DNA of 64,000 nucleotides, from assembly GCF_003065365.1 (NCBI RefSeq), contig NZ_CP023276.1, forward strand, positions 558,001 through 622,000, read 5' to 3'. Below, one piece after another: positions 18,071 through 26,770 of this stretch. The position numbers were made by a program, and so were the translations under genes. Every line of letters starts with the position of its first letter. Within the stretch, counting starts at the first letter, position 1. The stretch comes from Polynucleobacter difficilis. GTDB lineage: Bacteria; Pseudomonadota; Gammaproteobacteria; Burkholderiales; Burkholderiaceae. The notes beneath the pieces were generated by a model. The model made no database searches. It saw only the letters and a list, made by a program, of their open reading frames with translations, and was not told the DNA's origin.

Positions 18071-19078
18071 ATGAAGCATTCGATTAAACGCACCGCGCTG
18101 TCTACTGCCATTGCCCTGGGCATTGCTGGCTTTGCAGCAACCCCCGCTTTGGCGTGGGAACCTACTAAACCCGTTGAGTTTGTGATTCCTGCTGGTCCTG
18201 GCGGCGGTGCTGACCAGATGGCCCGTATGATCCAAGGCATTATCAGTAAGAACAACCTGATGAAGCAATCGATGATTCCAGTTAATAAATCGGCTGGCGC
18301 AGGCGCGGAAGGCTTCTTATCTGTTAAAGAAGCCAAGGGCGACCCCCATAAGATCGTGATTAGCTTATCAAACCTCTTTACCACCCCCTTAGCCACTGGC
18401 GTTCCCTTCTCCTACAAGGACATGACCCCGGTCGCGATGCTGGCTTTAGACCAGTTCGTGCTCTGGACCAACGCCGATAAGCCCTATAAAACCGCTAAAG
18501 AGTACATTGACGCCGTTAAAGCGGCTGGCCCCAATAAGTTCAAGATGGCCGGTACTGGCTCTAAGCAAGAAGACCAGATCATTACCGTAGCCCTCGAAAA
18601 AGCCACTGGCACCAAGTTCATCTACGTTCCCTTTAAAGGAGGCGGTGATGTGGCAGTTCAGCTCGTGGGTAATCACGTTGACTCCAGCGTAAATAACCCA
18701 ATCGAAGCGGTAGCCCAGTGGCGCGCCGGTAAACTCCGTGCCCAGTGCGTGTTTGACGATACCCGTATGCCTTACAAAGAGAAAATCACGCCTACCCAGT
18801 CCTGGAATGACGTACCTACCTGTAAAGAAGTGGGCGTTCCAACCGACTACGTGATGCTGCGCGGCATTTTCATGCCACCAGGCGTGACCCAAGATCAGGT
18901 CAATTACTACGTGGACCTCTTTAAAAAGGTCATTGCCACCCCAGAATGGAAGAAGTTCATGGCCGACGGCGCCTTTAACCAAACCTTCATGAGCGGCAAA
19001 GAGTTTGATAAGTGGTTAGACGCTAACGCTGCCTTGCACAGACAGCTCATGCAAGAAGCTGGATTTATTGCGAAGTAA
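18071..19078 (+). CDS. tctC: tripartite tricarboxylate transporter solute-binding protein (TctC/Bug)
   Basis: This periplasmic protein delivers a carboxylate to the TctAB permease. The start ATG 18071 is set by GGAGGAG at 18059-18065 and gives 335 residues; an upstream in-frame ATG would wrongly extend it. The signal peptide is clear (MKHSIKRTALSTAIALGIAG onward, cleavage after ALA before WEP). The family motif KPVEFVIPAGPGGGADQMAR follows. It leads a tctC-tctB-tctA operon. The true substrate (citrate, another di- or tricarboxylate, or something else) cannot be read from the sequence. Confidence 0.92.
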   Translation: MKHSIKRTALSTAIALGIAGFAATPALAWEPTKPVEFVIPAGPGGGADQMARMIQGIISKNNLMKQSMIPVNKSAGAGAEGFLSVKEAKGDPHKIVISLSNLFTTPLATGVPFSYKDMTPVAMLALDQFVLWTNADKPYKTAKEYIDAVKAAGPNKFKMAGTGSKQEDQIITVALEKATGTKFIYVPFKGGGDVAVQLVGNHVDSSVNNPIEAVAQWRAGKLRAQCVFDDTRMPYKEKITPTQSWNDVPTCKEVGVPTDYVMLRGIFMPPGVTQDQVNYYVDLFKKVIATPEWKKFMADGAFNQTFMSGKEFDKWLDANAALHRQLMQEAGFIAK

Positions 19079-19088
19079 GTTAGGATAT

Positions 19089-19120
19089 ACAGGGCCCGCA
19101 TATAGCGCGCCCTGTTTTGT
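19089..19120 (+). terminator. hairpin terminator or attenuator between tctC and tctB
   Basis: ACAGGGC (19089-19095) pairs with GCCCTGT (19109-19115), and CGC with GCG inside it, with an ATATA loop, followed by TTTTGTT. It would end most transcripts after tctC and allow partial read-through into tctBA, giving an excess of binding protein over permease. Confidence 0.7.
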
Positions 19121-19153
19121 TACTGTATTAACCCTTTTTTAGTGAGTAGAGCA

Positions 19154-19681
19154 ATGTCGGAACACACAAATAATTCAAAATCAGAGGCATCCATTGGCAT
19201 GCGTGCCATGGAAATCATTACAGCCCTTTTATTTTTAGTGTTTGGTTTGGTGGTGATGGTTGGCAGTATTAAGTTGGGCGCATCGTGGGGCAGTGATGGT
19301 CCCGAGGCTGGTTATTTTCCGTTTTATATCAGCCTAATTATTTTGCTCTCTAGCTCAGTCACCCTCTATCAGGCCGCCATTGTTGACCGCAAGAAGGAAG
19401 ACGAGCCTTTTGTAGAGAAAGAGCCATTTAGGCAAGTCCTGGCAGTTTTATTGCCTGCATTTGTATTCGTACTCTTTATGCAGCTGATCGGCATTTATGT
19501 TTCTGCCGCTGTTTACATCGTTGTTTTCATGGTCTGGTTGGGTAAGTACCCATTATGGAAAGCGGCCGCCGTTGGTGTTTGCGTTAGCATCGCCCTGTTC
19601 ATGATGTTCGAGTTCTGGTTTCAGGTCCCATTGCCACACGGCTCTTGGTTTAATCCGCTCGAATTCATCGGCGTTAGATAA
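19154..19681 (+). CDS. tctB: tripartite tricarboxylate transporter small permease (TctB)
   Basis: The small membrane subunit has four likely helices: one near residues 18-40 (ALLFLVFGLVVMVG), one at about 60-75, and two in the second half. The motif GPEAGYFPFYISL in the first third is typical of TctB. Start ATG 19154 (MSEHTNNSK) is preferred to GTG 19142; no strong Shine-Dalgarno is present for either. The chosen form has 175 residues. It lies between tctC and tctA and acts with TctA in sodium- or proton-driven uptake. Confidence 0.88.
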   Translation: MSEHTNNSKSEASIGMRAMEIITALLFLVFGLVVMVGSIKLGASWGSDGPEAGYFPFYISLIILLSSSVTLYQAAIVDRKKEDEPFVEKEPFRQVLAVLLPAFVFVLFMQLIGIYVSAAVYIVVFMVWLGKYPLWKAAAVGVCVSIALFMMFEFWFQVPLPHGSWFNPLEFIGVR

Positions 19682-19720
19682 AAAAATTATTACAAAAGCT
19701 TAGAAAAAAAGGAGCTCCAG

Positions 19721-21217
19721 TTGGACGAAATTAACGCGCTATTTAACGGCTTTGCCGTAGCGATGACCCCCTTTAATTTGATGTTGATGTTGGTTGGCGT
19801 TGTTCTCGGCGTCATCATTGGTGTGTTGCCTGGATTGGGCGGCGCCAACGGCATTGCGATTTTGCTGCCATTAACGTTTACGATGGAACCTACCTCGGCC
19901 ATCATCATGCTCTCCTGTATTTACTGGGGTGCTTTGTTTGGCGGAGCGATCACATCAATCCTATTTAATATTCCGGGTGAGCCTTGGTCCGTTGCAACGA
20001 CTTTTGATGGTTACCCCATGGCGCGCAGCGGTAAAGCAGGTGAGGCCTTAACTGCCGCATTTACATCATCCTGTATTGGTGCTGTTTTTGCGATTGTAAT
20101 GATCACCTTCTTGGCACCATTGGTAGCGAAGTTTGCGCTGCAGTTTGGCCCACCTGAGTTCTTTGCCGTCTACCTCTTAACCTTCTGTAGTTTTGTGGGT
20201 ATGAACAAGGGCTCGCCATTTAAGGTACTGTCCGCAATGATGCTCGGCTTTGCCTTGGCTTGCGTCGGTATGGATACAGTTACTGGCCAATTGCGCTTGA
20301 CCTTCGGTAGTACTGAATTAATGCGCGGCTTTGACTTCTTGATCGCGGTTATTGGTCTCTTCGGTATCGGTGAAATTCTGCTCTCGATGGAAGAGGGTCT
20401 GAAGTTTTCTGGTGCAGCAGCGAAGATCAAGAGCACCATCGTTTGGCAGACTTGGAAGCAATTGCCTAAGTATTGGGCCACTTCCTTGCGCAGCTGCTTG
20501 ATTGGTTGCTGGATGGGTATTACGCCAGGCGGCGCTACCCCAGCTTCTTTCATGGCATACGGTGTTGCCAAGCGCGTTTCTAAAAATCAGAGCAACTTTG
20601 GTAAAGGCGACATGGAGGGTATTGTTGCTCCTGAGACAGCGGCTCACGCTGCTGGAACAGCGGCATTACTGCCAATGCTCTCACTCGGCATTCCAGGATC
20701 ACCTACCGCGGCAGTATTGCTTGGTGGTTTGCTGATCTGGGGCTTACAGCCAGGTCCATTGCTCTTCGTTGAGAAGCCAGACTTCGTTTGGGGCTTGATC
20801 GCCAGTATGTACCTCGGTAACATTGCCGGCCTGTTCGTGGTCTTGACCTGCGTACCGCTGTTTGCATCGATTCTGCGGATTCCGTTCTCGATCATTGCAC
20901 CAGTCATTATTGTGATTTGCGCGGTTGGTGCTTACACAGTACACAACGCCACCTTTGACGTTTGGCTGATGTTGGGCTTCGGTGTAGTCGGATATGTCTT
21001 TAAGAAACTCGATTACCCAATGGCTCCAATGGTCTTGGCTTTGGTTCTCGGTGACCGTGCAGAAGATTCCTTCCGCCAGTCGATGTTGATTTCACAAGGT
21101 AGCGTCGATGTATTCTTCTCGAACTACTTGGTGGCCGGCATCACCACCTTGGCTTTAGTCCTGCTGTTCTGGCCATTGATTGGCAAGTTCACCAGCAAGA
21201 AGGCAAAAGCAGCATAA
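19721..21217 (+). CDS. tctA: tripartite tricarboxylate transporter large permease (TctA)
   Basis: This 498-residue protein has about 12 transmembrane segments and is the transport channel of the Tct system. The conserved glycine-rich motif GVLPGLGGANGIAI near the N-terminus and the matching second-half motif MGITPGGATPASFM are intact. The start is TTG 19721, supported by AAAGGAG six bases upstream (GGAG at 19711-19714). It is the last gene of the operon and is followed at once by a strong terminator. Confidence 0.94.
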   Translation: MDEINALFNGFAVAMTPFNLMLMLVGVVLGVIIGVLPGLGGANGIAILLPLTFTMEPTSAIIMLSCIYWGALFGGAITSILFNIPGEPWSVATTFDGYPMARSGKAGEALTAAFTSSCIGAVFAIVMITFLAPLVAKFALQFGPPEFFAVYLLTFCSFVGMNKGSPFKVLSAMMLGFALACVGMDTVTGQLRLTFGSTELMRGFDFLIAVIGLFGIGEILLSMEEGLKFSGAAAKIKSTIVWQTWKQLPKYWATSLRSCLIGCWMGITPGGATPASFMAYGVAKRVSKNQSNFGKGDMEGIVAPETAAHAAGTAALLPMLSLGIPGSPTAAVLLGGLLIWGLQPGPLLFVEKPDFVWGLIASMYLGNIAGLFVVLTCVPLFASILRIPFSIIAPVIIVICAVGAYTVHNATFDVWLMLGFGVVGYVFKKLDYPMAPMVLALVLGDRAEDSFRQSMLISQGSVDVFFSNYLVAGITTLALVLLFWPLIGKFTSKKAKAA

Positions 21218-21242
21218 GCCTAACTTGTAGGACACATGATCT

Positions 21243-21270
21243 AAATGGGGGCGCAAGCCCCCATTTTTAT
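21243..21270 (+). terminator. intrinsic terminator after tctA
   Basis: AAATGGGGGC, loop GCAA, GCCCCCATTT, then TTATTT. The ten-base perfect stem with a T-rich tail is a textbook Rho-independent terminator closing the tct operon. Confidence 0.9.
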
Positions 21271-21361
21271 TTGGTACTTGGCCTAAGCCGCCAAGCTATT
21301 GGGTTAATCAAATCTTCTGTGCTGAAAGCCCTACCAGTAAAACTGCTACACTCTCGTCATT

Positions 21362-21730
21362 ATGTTTAGGCCTTCTCAACTAGTCCACTGGATTGCTGCT
21401 GCATCGATTCTGATGAGCGCAATTGCGCCTGCAGTCTCGCAGGCCGTTTCAGTGGCACAAAATGGCCAAGGCTTTGCAATGGAAGTTTGTTCGGCTGATG
21501 GCACTAAAACACTAATTAATGTTCAAAGCGAAGAGCAGGCTGATCGAGCAGAAGCACAGTCATGCCCATATTGCCTGGTACAGGCCGTGATTCCTCCCGC
21601 ATTTGAGACGCAGTTGCGGTTTCAAGATCCGCAGCAGTTTGCCTTCTTTCCGGCGCTGTTCTATCAATCACCCAAACCACTTGCGGTTTGGGTAATGCCA
21701 CCCTCGGCAGCTCCTCCAGCATCAGCCTAA
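21362..21730 (+). CDS. DUF2946 family protein
   Basis: This 122-residue protein has an N-terminal hydrophobic segment (WIAAASILMSAIAPAVSQA), probably a signal peptide, and the DUF2946 signature CPYCLV near residues 68-73, with another cysteine in MEVCSADG. DUF2946 genes usually stand beside TonB-dependent copper receptors, as here, and the cysteine pair suggests metal or redox contact (inference). There is no Shine-Dalgarno; TACACT ends nine bases before ATG, so the mRNA may be leaderless. First gene of the copper cluster. Confidence 0.78.
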   Translation: MFRPSQLVHWIAAASILMSAIAPAVSQAVSVAQNGQGFAMEVCSADGTKTLINVQSEEQADRAEAQSCPYCLVQAVIPPAFETQLRFQDPQQFAFFPALFYQSPKPLAVWVMPPSAAPPASA

Positions 21731-21801
21731 TTTAGCAATTAGGGCATAGCACCTGCTATGCAGTTGGCAATTTCATTGCCGCTTTGATGTGTGGAGTAGT
21801 A

Positions 21802-22284
21802 ATGGTTTCAACCCTTAAATCTAGACCTTCTTTTGGGCATTTTGCGCTGGTATTTGTGGCAGCTACATGCCTATTTTCGAATGCAATAGCCCATCCCCAA
21901 ACGGAGGAAGAGTCTCGAGAGCGAATCCAGAAGCTCATTTCAAAGACCTTTGACCGACCTGATCTAAAAGTACAAACCGATCCAATCGTGATTGAGGGAA
22001 AGGTTGCAATTGCCGACTGGATTCAGGGGGAAAAGGGCGGTCGTGCACTTCTCACTAGAAAGCATGTTGATTGGGAAATTATTGCTTGTGGCGGCGCTGG
22101 ATTTAAAGATCCGAGTGTTATAGCAGCAGCTGGTATTTCGAAAAGAATAGCCAACAACATCATAGACAAGCTAAAGACTGCAGAAGCAAAGCTACCCCCA
22201 CAAAAAGTTAAACAGTTGGATTCATTCGATGGCGTTGTGACTATGGGTCGCAACTCGCGTCATGAACCCAAAGTTAAACACTAA
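21802..22284 (+). CDS. copper uptake system-associated protein
   Basis: From ATG 21802 (GGAG five bases upstream at 21793-21796) the protein has 160 residues. It has a signal peptide ending at about AIAHPQ. The mature part resembles the small secreted protein found with copper TonB receptors: RIQKLISKTFDRPDLKV, then IADWIQGEKGGRALL and HVDWEIIACGGAGF. The C-terminus has two histidines (RHEPKVKH) that could bind metal. The exact role is unknown. It is followed 12 bases later by the TonB receptor. Confidence 0.72.
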   Translation: MVSTLKSRPSFGHFALVFVAATCLFSNAIAHPQTEEESRERIQKLISKTFDRPDLKVQTDPIVIEGKVAIADWIQGEKGGRALLTRKHVDWEIIACGGAGFKDPSVIAAAGISKRIANNIIDKLKTAEAKLPPQKVKQLDSFDGVVTMGRNSRHEPKVKH

Positions 22285-22296
22285 TTTGAGAAAAAC

Positions 22297-24246
22297 ATGA
22301 AATTAATTAAATCAAAAATAGCCGTTGTTGCATCTTTCTTGGTTGTTGGCCAAGTGCATGCGCAAAGTATGCCTAACCTGGTTGTAACGGCAAAGCCTGA
22401 TATTGCAGAAGTTGAGATCGACCGCTTCTCAAGTACATCCGCGGTCATCACCGAAGAAACTATCAGAGACCTTCATGCCGCAGATTTATCTTCTGCTTTA
22501 CGCAACACCCCGGGAACGCAAATTACCCGTTACAACCCAGTAGGATCGTTTGGTGGAGATCAGGGTGGATCGGTTTTTATTCGTGGCATGGGCTTAAGTC
22601 GCCCCGGTAGCGAGATTAAAACCTATATAGACAACGTACCCATGTATATGCCCGTTTGGGGACACGCCTTACTGGATCTACTTCCTGTGAATGGCATGAA
22701 GGACATCACCATTTACAAAAGCCCTCAGCCCCAAGTTAGCGGAAATAATTTTGCCTCTATAAATCTAAGTACTAAAACTGCGGGACCGAATAATGGTGTA
22801 TCTGGTAATGCGCGAGTCTCCTACGGCTCTTACAACACAGTAATTGAGCAGGTTGATATGGCAGGCAGACATAACGATGTTGACTTTACTCTGGCGCAAG
22901 GATTTTCTAAATCCAATGGCGCAAGGGCAAACGGTAGTGGGCGGTTAGCCAACATTATGGGTTCCGCCGGATTTAAGATTGATCAAAACTGGAAGGTTGG
23001 CATTAGCGGAATAGCGCTTAACAATACCGCCAAAGATCCCGGCAACAATACTTTGCCTGCCCCAGCGATAGCCCCGACTTATGATAGTGCGGCGCAGATG
23101 GTAACTGCATTTGCAAGGCATAGTTACGATGCGGTTGAGGGTGAGATACGTATTTACTCAAATACAGGAAATGGCAATTTGAATAATGATTTAGTATCTG
23201 GCGGCTGGGGAAATAGTTTCAACAACTTTACTATGCAGGGCTTGCGCTGGAAGGAGTCTATAACTCCATGGCAGGGAGGCAATATCTTGCTTGGCCTTGA
23301 CTATGATTCGTCAACAGGCAGCGTGACAAGTAACCCTGCTGATAGCGGAGCTCTGACTGGGAACATCACTAAGACAACTTTACCAACGTACAAATTAACC
23401 TCTCCATACATGGGCATAAGCCACAGCTTCATGCTGAGTAATAAGTGGTCTTTGGTGCCATCGGCTGGAGTGCGAAATTACCAGAATAATCAATACGCCT
23501 CTAAGACTGCTCCTTATGGTGGTATTTCTTTGGTTTCTGATGTGGCAACCATCTTCTTTAATGCTTCTCAGGGAGTCAACTATCCAGGCATGGAAGGACC
23601 GGCTTTGCAGGCCTCAATCCCTGTAAATTGGGCAAACCAGTCTTGGAAGAATCTGTCTGCTGAGGAAATGAGTCATATTGAGGTCGGTGGAAAATTCTTT
23701 CTAGATAAGAAAACAAGACTTGATGCTAGCCTTTTCCAAGATACGATTAAGAATCGGTCTATCTTTACAATTGCAAGCGGACCTCCATTCCCTCCAAGTG
23801 CAACATGGAGTACTTTCGGTCAATACACCATGCAGGGTGTGGAGTTATCCGCCCAAAGGGAGATCATTCCTGAGTTGACATTATTTGGGGGATGGACTTA
23901 TCTAAATAACAATAGCGTCGCGAATTTACCCTACGTCCCTCAAAATGCATTTAATGCTGCATTGACTGGATATGTTGGAAAAATCAGGTTATCTGTTGAT
24001 GCCCAATATCAAACATCCTTTTATTCTCAAACTTTAAGCCGCAACACCGGATCTACTAACACCACTTTGGTAAATGGTTTCACGGTTGCCAATGCGCGTG
24101 TGTCATATCCAATTCCAGCGCTGGGGAAGAAGGGTGAGGTTTTTGTGATAGTTGAGAACATCTTCAATCAACAGTACAGCTATCGTCAGGGGTACCCAAT
24201 GCCAGGGACTTGGGGATCGATTGGCTTATCCACTAGCTTCAACTGA
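22297..24246 (+). CDS. TonB-dependent receptor, probably for copper
   Basis: This 649-residue outer-membrane protein has a signal peptide (cleavage near HAQ/SMP), a possible TonB box (NLVVTAKP), a plug domain (TPGTQITRYNPVGSFGGDQG; VFIRGMG) and a beta-barrel ending in aromatic Phe (LSTSFN), as expected for outer-membrane insertion. The neighbouring DUF2946, copper-associated and PCu(A)C genes make copper, or a copper chelate, the likely ligand; this is inference. Base composition is more AT-rich than in surrounding housekeeping genes. Confidence 0.85.
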   Translation: MKLIKSKIAVVASFLVVGQVHAQSMPNLVVTAKPDIAEVEIDRFSSTSAVITEETIRDLHAADLSSALRNTPGTQITRYNPVGSFGGDQGGSVFIRGMGLSRPGSEIKTYIDNVPMYMPVWGHALLDLLPVNGMKDITIYKSPQPQVSGNNFASINLSTKTAGPNNGVSGNARVSYGSYNTVIEQVDMAGRHNDVDFTLAQGFSKSNGARANGSGRLANIMGSAGFKIDQNWKVGISGIALNNTAKDPGNNTLPAPAIAPTYDSAAQMVTAFARHSYDAVEGEIRIYSNTGNGNLNNDLVSGGWGNSFNNFTMQGLRWKESITPWQGGNILLGLDYDSSTGSVTSNPADSGALTGNITKTTLPTYKLTSPYMGISHSFMLSNKWSLVPSAGVRNYQNNQYASKTAPYGGISLVSDVATIFFNASQGVNYPGMEGPALQASIPVNWANQSWKNLSAEEMSHIEVGGKFFLDKKTRLDASLFQDTIKNRSIFTIASGPPFPPSATWSTFGQYTMQGVELSAQREIIPELTLFGGWTYLNNNSVANLPYVPQNAFNAALTGYVGKIRLSVDAQYQTSFYSQTLSRNTGSTNTTLVNGFTVANARVSYPIPALGKKGEVFVIVENIFNQQYSYRQGYPMPGTWGSIGLSTSFN

Positions 24247-24302
24247 TTGGATGTCCATATTTAATCAACCCATACCCATTACTTATTCACCAAAGGAAGA
24301 CT

Positions 24303-24718
24303 ATGATCTATCGTTCTATTAAAACAACATTGCTTGCCATTCTGGCAATGCTCTCGTTGTCTGTAACTCTGGGCCCAATGACCCACTTTTTGTTAGCCTA
24401 ACGAGTGATGAGCCCCACCGCGCCACCATGGCGTTGAATTTAGGGGGCCATATGGCCGATGCTGGGCATCCGCTCAGCGTATTTTTGAGCGATAAGGGGG
24501 TATTTTTGGGGGTTAAATCGGGGGCTGAAAAGTACCCAGCTCAGCAGAAAATGCTATCCGACATCATTGCTAAAGGGGGTCTGGTCATTATGTGCCCACC
24601 TTGCTTGCGGCATTATGGTTTTGCTGAGGCGGATTTATTGCCGGGCATCAAATTAGGGGGCGCTAAGGTAACTGGCGAGGCCTTGTTTAAGCCAAATACA
24701 AAGACCTTGAGCTGGTAG
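24303..24718 (+). pseudogene. DsrE-family secreted protein, split by a frameshift
   Basis: ATG 24303 (AAGGAAG just upstream) opens a good signal-peptide frame (MIYRSIKTTLLAILAMLSLS) that stops at 24401 after 32 codons. A second frame, one base off, reads without stop from before 24368 to 24718: SGPNDPLFVSLTSDE, then HRATMALNLGGHMADAGHPL and CPPCLRHYGF, which is a DsrE/DsrF-like domain. One missing base near 24366-24370 would join them into about 138 residues. In its present form only ATG 24428 could give a 96-residue product without a signal. It may be a real pseudogene or a sequencing error. Confidence 0.65.
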
Positions 24719-24730
24719 TACAGTATTGCC

Positions 24731-25159
24731 ATGCGCATTTGGCTTATGAAACGAAACTGTTCCTTTTCACCGAAGCAGGTGGGGTATTTCTATGCCTCGA
24801 TTGTCTTTTTTTCGCTCTTAGTGGCCGGCTCGTTTCTGCTCATGGGCGTTTGGATGGTTTTGATTTTTACCTGCATTGAAATCACCGCTTTGACCATTGC
24901 CCTATACGTATATAGTCGCCATGCCCTCGATTATGAAAAGATCACGATCGATGGCAAAAACATGACGATTGAAAAAAGCTGGGGCGGTAAGCTGGAAAGA
25001 AAAGAACTTAATACCGTATGGGCTCGAATTAGCCGAACAGAAAAACATTTGTATCGTTTAGTTCTCAAACACGCCGATCAAGAAATGCCGATTGGTATTT
25101 TTGTAAACCGAGATAATCTTCCTCAGTTTGAGAAAGAACTCAAGATGTACCTAAATTAA
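24731..25159 (+). CDS. DUF2244 family membrane protein
   Basis: This 142-residue protein starts with NCSFSPKQVGYFYASIVFF, followed by two transmembrane segments (about 19-40 and 45-65) and a soluble C-terminal part with the pattern of DUF2244 proteins. The function is unknown. It lies 12 bases after the DsrE-like gene and 24 bases before the PCu(A)C gene, so it is probably co-transcribed with the copper genes. ATG 24746 (MKRNCSF) is an alternative start. Confidence 0.7.
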   Translation: MRIWLMKRNCSFSPKQVGYFYASIVFFSLLVAGSFLLMGVWMVLIFTCIEITALTIALYVYSRHALDYEKITIDGKNMTIEKSWGGKLERKELNTVWARISRTEKHLYRLVLKHADQEMPIGIFVNRDNLPQFEKELKMYLN

Positions 25160-25183
25160 ATTTTTAAAAAGGAAATCACAACC

Positions 25184-25660
25184 ATGACAAGTTATAAATT
25201 GAGTGGAATTATTGCCGCAGGACTTTTTACTTGCGGAATGCATTCGGCTGCTTATGCCCAGGATGCAAAAGTAGGCAGCATTGCCGTCAATGGCGCCTAT
25301 ACCCGTGCTACCGTCCCAGGCCAAGCAGCAGCGGGTGGCTTTATGAAAATTACGAGCAGTGGCGCTGCTGATCAATTGATCTCTGCAACTTCCACAGTCT
25401 CGGACGATGTGCAGTTGCACACCATGACTATGGATAACAATGTCATGCGCATGCGTGAAGTAAAGCAAATTGATGTACCTGCTAATGGCGCTGTCGAACT
25501 CAAGCCAGGTGGTTTGCATATCATGTTTATGAACATCAAGGCACCCCTGAAGGCGGGTGAGTCTGTGCCGGTGAAGCTGAAGTTTGCCAAAGCAGGTGAG
25601 GTGGAGGTAAAGATGCCAGTCAATGCCCCAGGCGGTCATGGGCACGGTCCTAAGCACTAA
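25184..25660 (+). CDS. periplasmic copper chaperone PCu(A)C
   Basis: This 158-residue protein has a signal peptide ending AYAQ. The Cu(I) site matches the H-x10-M-x21-H-x-M pattern of PCu(A)C exactly: His79, Met90, His112, Met114. A histidine-rich tail (GGHGHGPKH) may form a second Cu(II) site. PCu(A)C hands copper to the CuA or CuB centre of cytochrome oxidase. It is the last gene of the cluster, preceded by AAAAAGGAAA and followed by a terminator. Confidence 0.93.
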   Translation: MTSYKLSGIIAAGLFTCGMHSAAYAQDAKVGSIAVNGAYTRATVPGQAAAGGFMKITSSGAADQLISATSTVSDDVQLHTMTMDNNVMRMREVKQIDVPANGAVELKPGGLHIMFMNIKAPLKAGESVPVKLKFAKAGEVEVKMPVNAPGGHGHGPKH

Positions 25661-25677
25661 ATAGTGCTTTATGTGGT

Positions 25678-25703
25678 TAAAAAGGGCGCTGCGGCGCTCT
25701 TTT
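25678..25703 (+). terminator. intrinsic terminator after the copper cluster
   Basis: AAAAGGGCGC (25680-25689) pairs with GCGCTCTTTT (25694-25703) across a TGCG loop; the 3' arm supplies the T-run. It also faces the convergent M23 peptidase gene. Confidence 0.8.
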
Positions 25704-25748
25704 ACATTTGCCCCAAGGGGCGTCAACTGACTAGGCGACCCAATCGTT

Positions 25749-26687
25749 TTACTGTGCTGCTAATTTAACGCTTTGTATTCTAAGAATTTGCATCGGATTA
25801 ATCATTTTGCCTTGGTGGCTGATCTCATAATGCAAATGTGGGCCAGTGGATCTTCCAGTATTTCCCACTTCCGCAATCACTTGACCGCGTTGAATGCGCT
25901 GACCGGCTTTGACATGCATCTTACTTGCGTGCGCGTATTTGGAAACAAATTGATCAGCATGCGCAATTTCAATAAAGTTGCCGTAGGCGCTATCGTATTC
26001 AGCGCGCAACACAAGGCCATCACCCGCCGCAAGAATCGGTGTGCCAGTCGGCGCAGAAAAATCTACCCCGGGGTGCTGGGCTAGTAAATTGGTAAACGGA
26101 TCAATTCGGGTTCCATAATTACTCGAGAGTCCAACTTGATTAACGATGGGCGAGCCCGTCGGCAGCTGGCGAAGCCATTGGTGCTGGTCGCGCCATGTTT
26201 CCTCTAGTTTTTTAATGCCTTGATTGAGGAGTGCGCTGTTATTCAAAGCCAGGTTCAGATCTTCAACTAACGGACCCTCGGCAGCTGGATTAAATAAGAT
26301 GGGTTGGTATGGGCCGCCCTTACTGCTATTGCCCGCCATTTTGTTCTTCAGTGGGAATGGTGTGACGAGTTCCGTAATGCCCTCTTTGTACTGTTTTATT
26401 TCTAAAATACGCTCACTCAATTGCGTCAGTTGAGTCTGAAGCTCATTAAATTGTTGCCGATAGCGTACTTCAGTCGCATGCTTTTCTTGCGCTGTAATGA
26501 TCCCACCAACATTGCGCGCTAAATCGGGATTGAACTGAATTGCTACCTTAAATCCAAGAAAATGGATCAGGACCCCAAGTGTGATGGCGATGAGGGATGT
26601 CGCGACCGCAAGCTTTGCTATGCCGCGCCACGTTATATTGATTTTTTTAACCTGGGAGGTTGATCCTGAGATCCAAATCAGCTGCAT
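25749..26687 (-). CDS. M23-family murein peptidase, membrane-anchored
   Basis: This 312-residue protein has one N-terminal transmembrane helix (about residues 25-50), a predicted coiled coil (about 65-105, rich in E, Q and L) and a C-terminal LytM/M23 domain. The zinc site is visible as HPGVDFSAPTG (H-x3-D) and GPHLHYE (HxH). The layout resembles divisome-linked regulators such as EnvC/NlpD or M23 endopeptidases that cut peptidoglycan cross-links. With the metal ligands intact it is probably active. Confidence 0.88.
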   Translation of the reverse strand: MQLIWISGSTSQVKKINITWRGIAKLAVATSLIAITLGVLIHFLGFKVAIQFNPDLARNVGGIITAQEKHATEVRYRQQFNELQTQLTQLSERILEIKQYKEGITELVTPFPLKNKMAGNSSKGGPYQPILFNPAAEGPLVEDLNLALNNSALLNQGIKKLEETWRDQHQWLRQLPTGSPIVNQVGLSSNYGTRIDPFTNLLAQHPGVDFSAPTGTPILAAGDGLVLRAEYDSAYGNFIEIAHADQFVSKYAHASKMHVKAGQRIQRGQVIAEVGNTGRSTGPHLHYEISHQGKMINPMQILRIQSVKLAAQ

Positions 26688-26727
26688 TGCTTATTAACTA
26701 GAAGTAAGGGAACCTTCTATTTTAACG

Positions 26728-26756
26728 CATCCCCTCTGCACGGAGCGGAGGGGATG
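26728..26756 (-). terminator. strong hairpin after ilvD
   Basis: CATCCCCTC (26728-26736) pairs with GAGGGGATG (26748-26756). It lies 15 bases beyond the ilvD stop on the minus strand. The tail reads CGTTAAAATAG, without a clean T-run, so it may be a weak terminator or an mRNA-stabilising hairpin. Confidence 0.5.
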
Positions 26757-26770
26757 TTAAGTAAGCTCAA

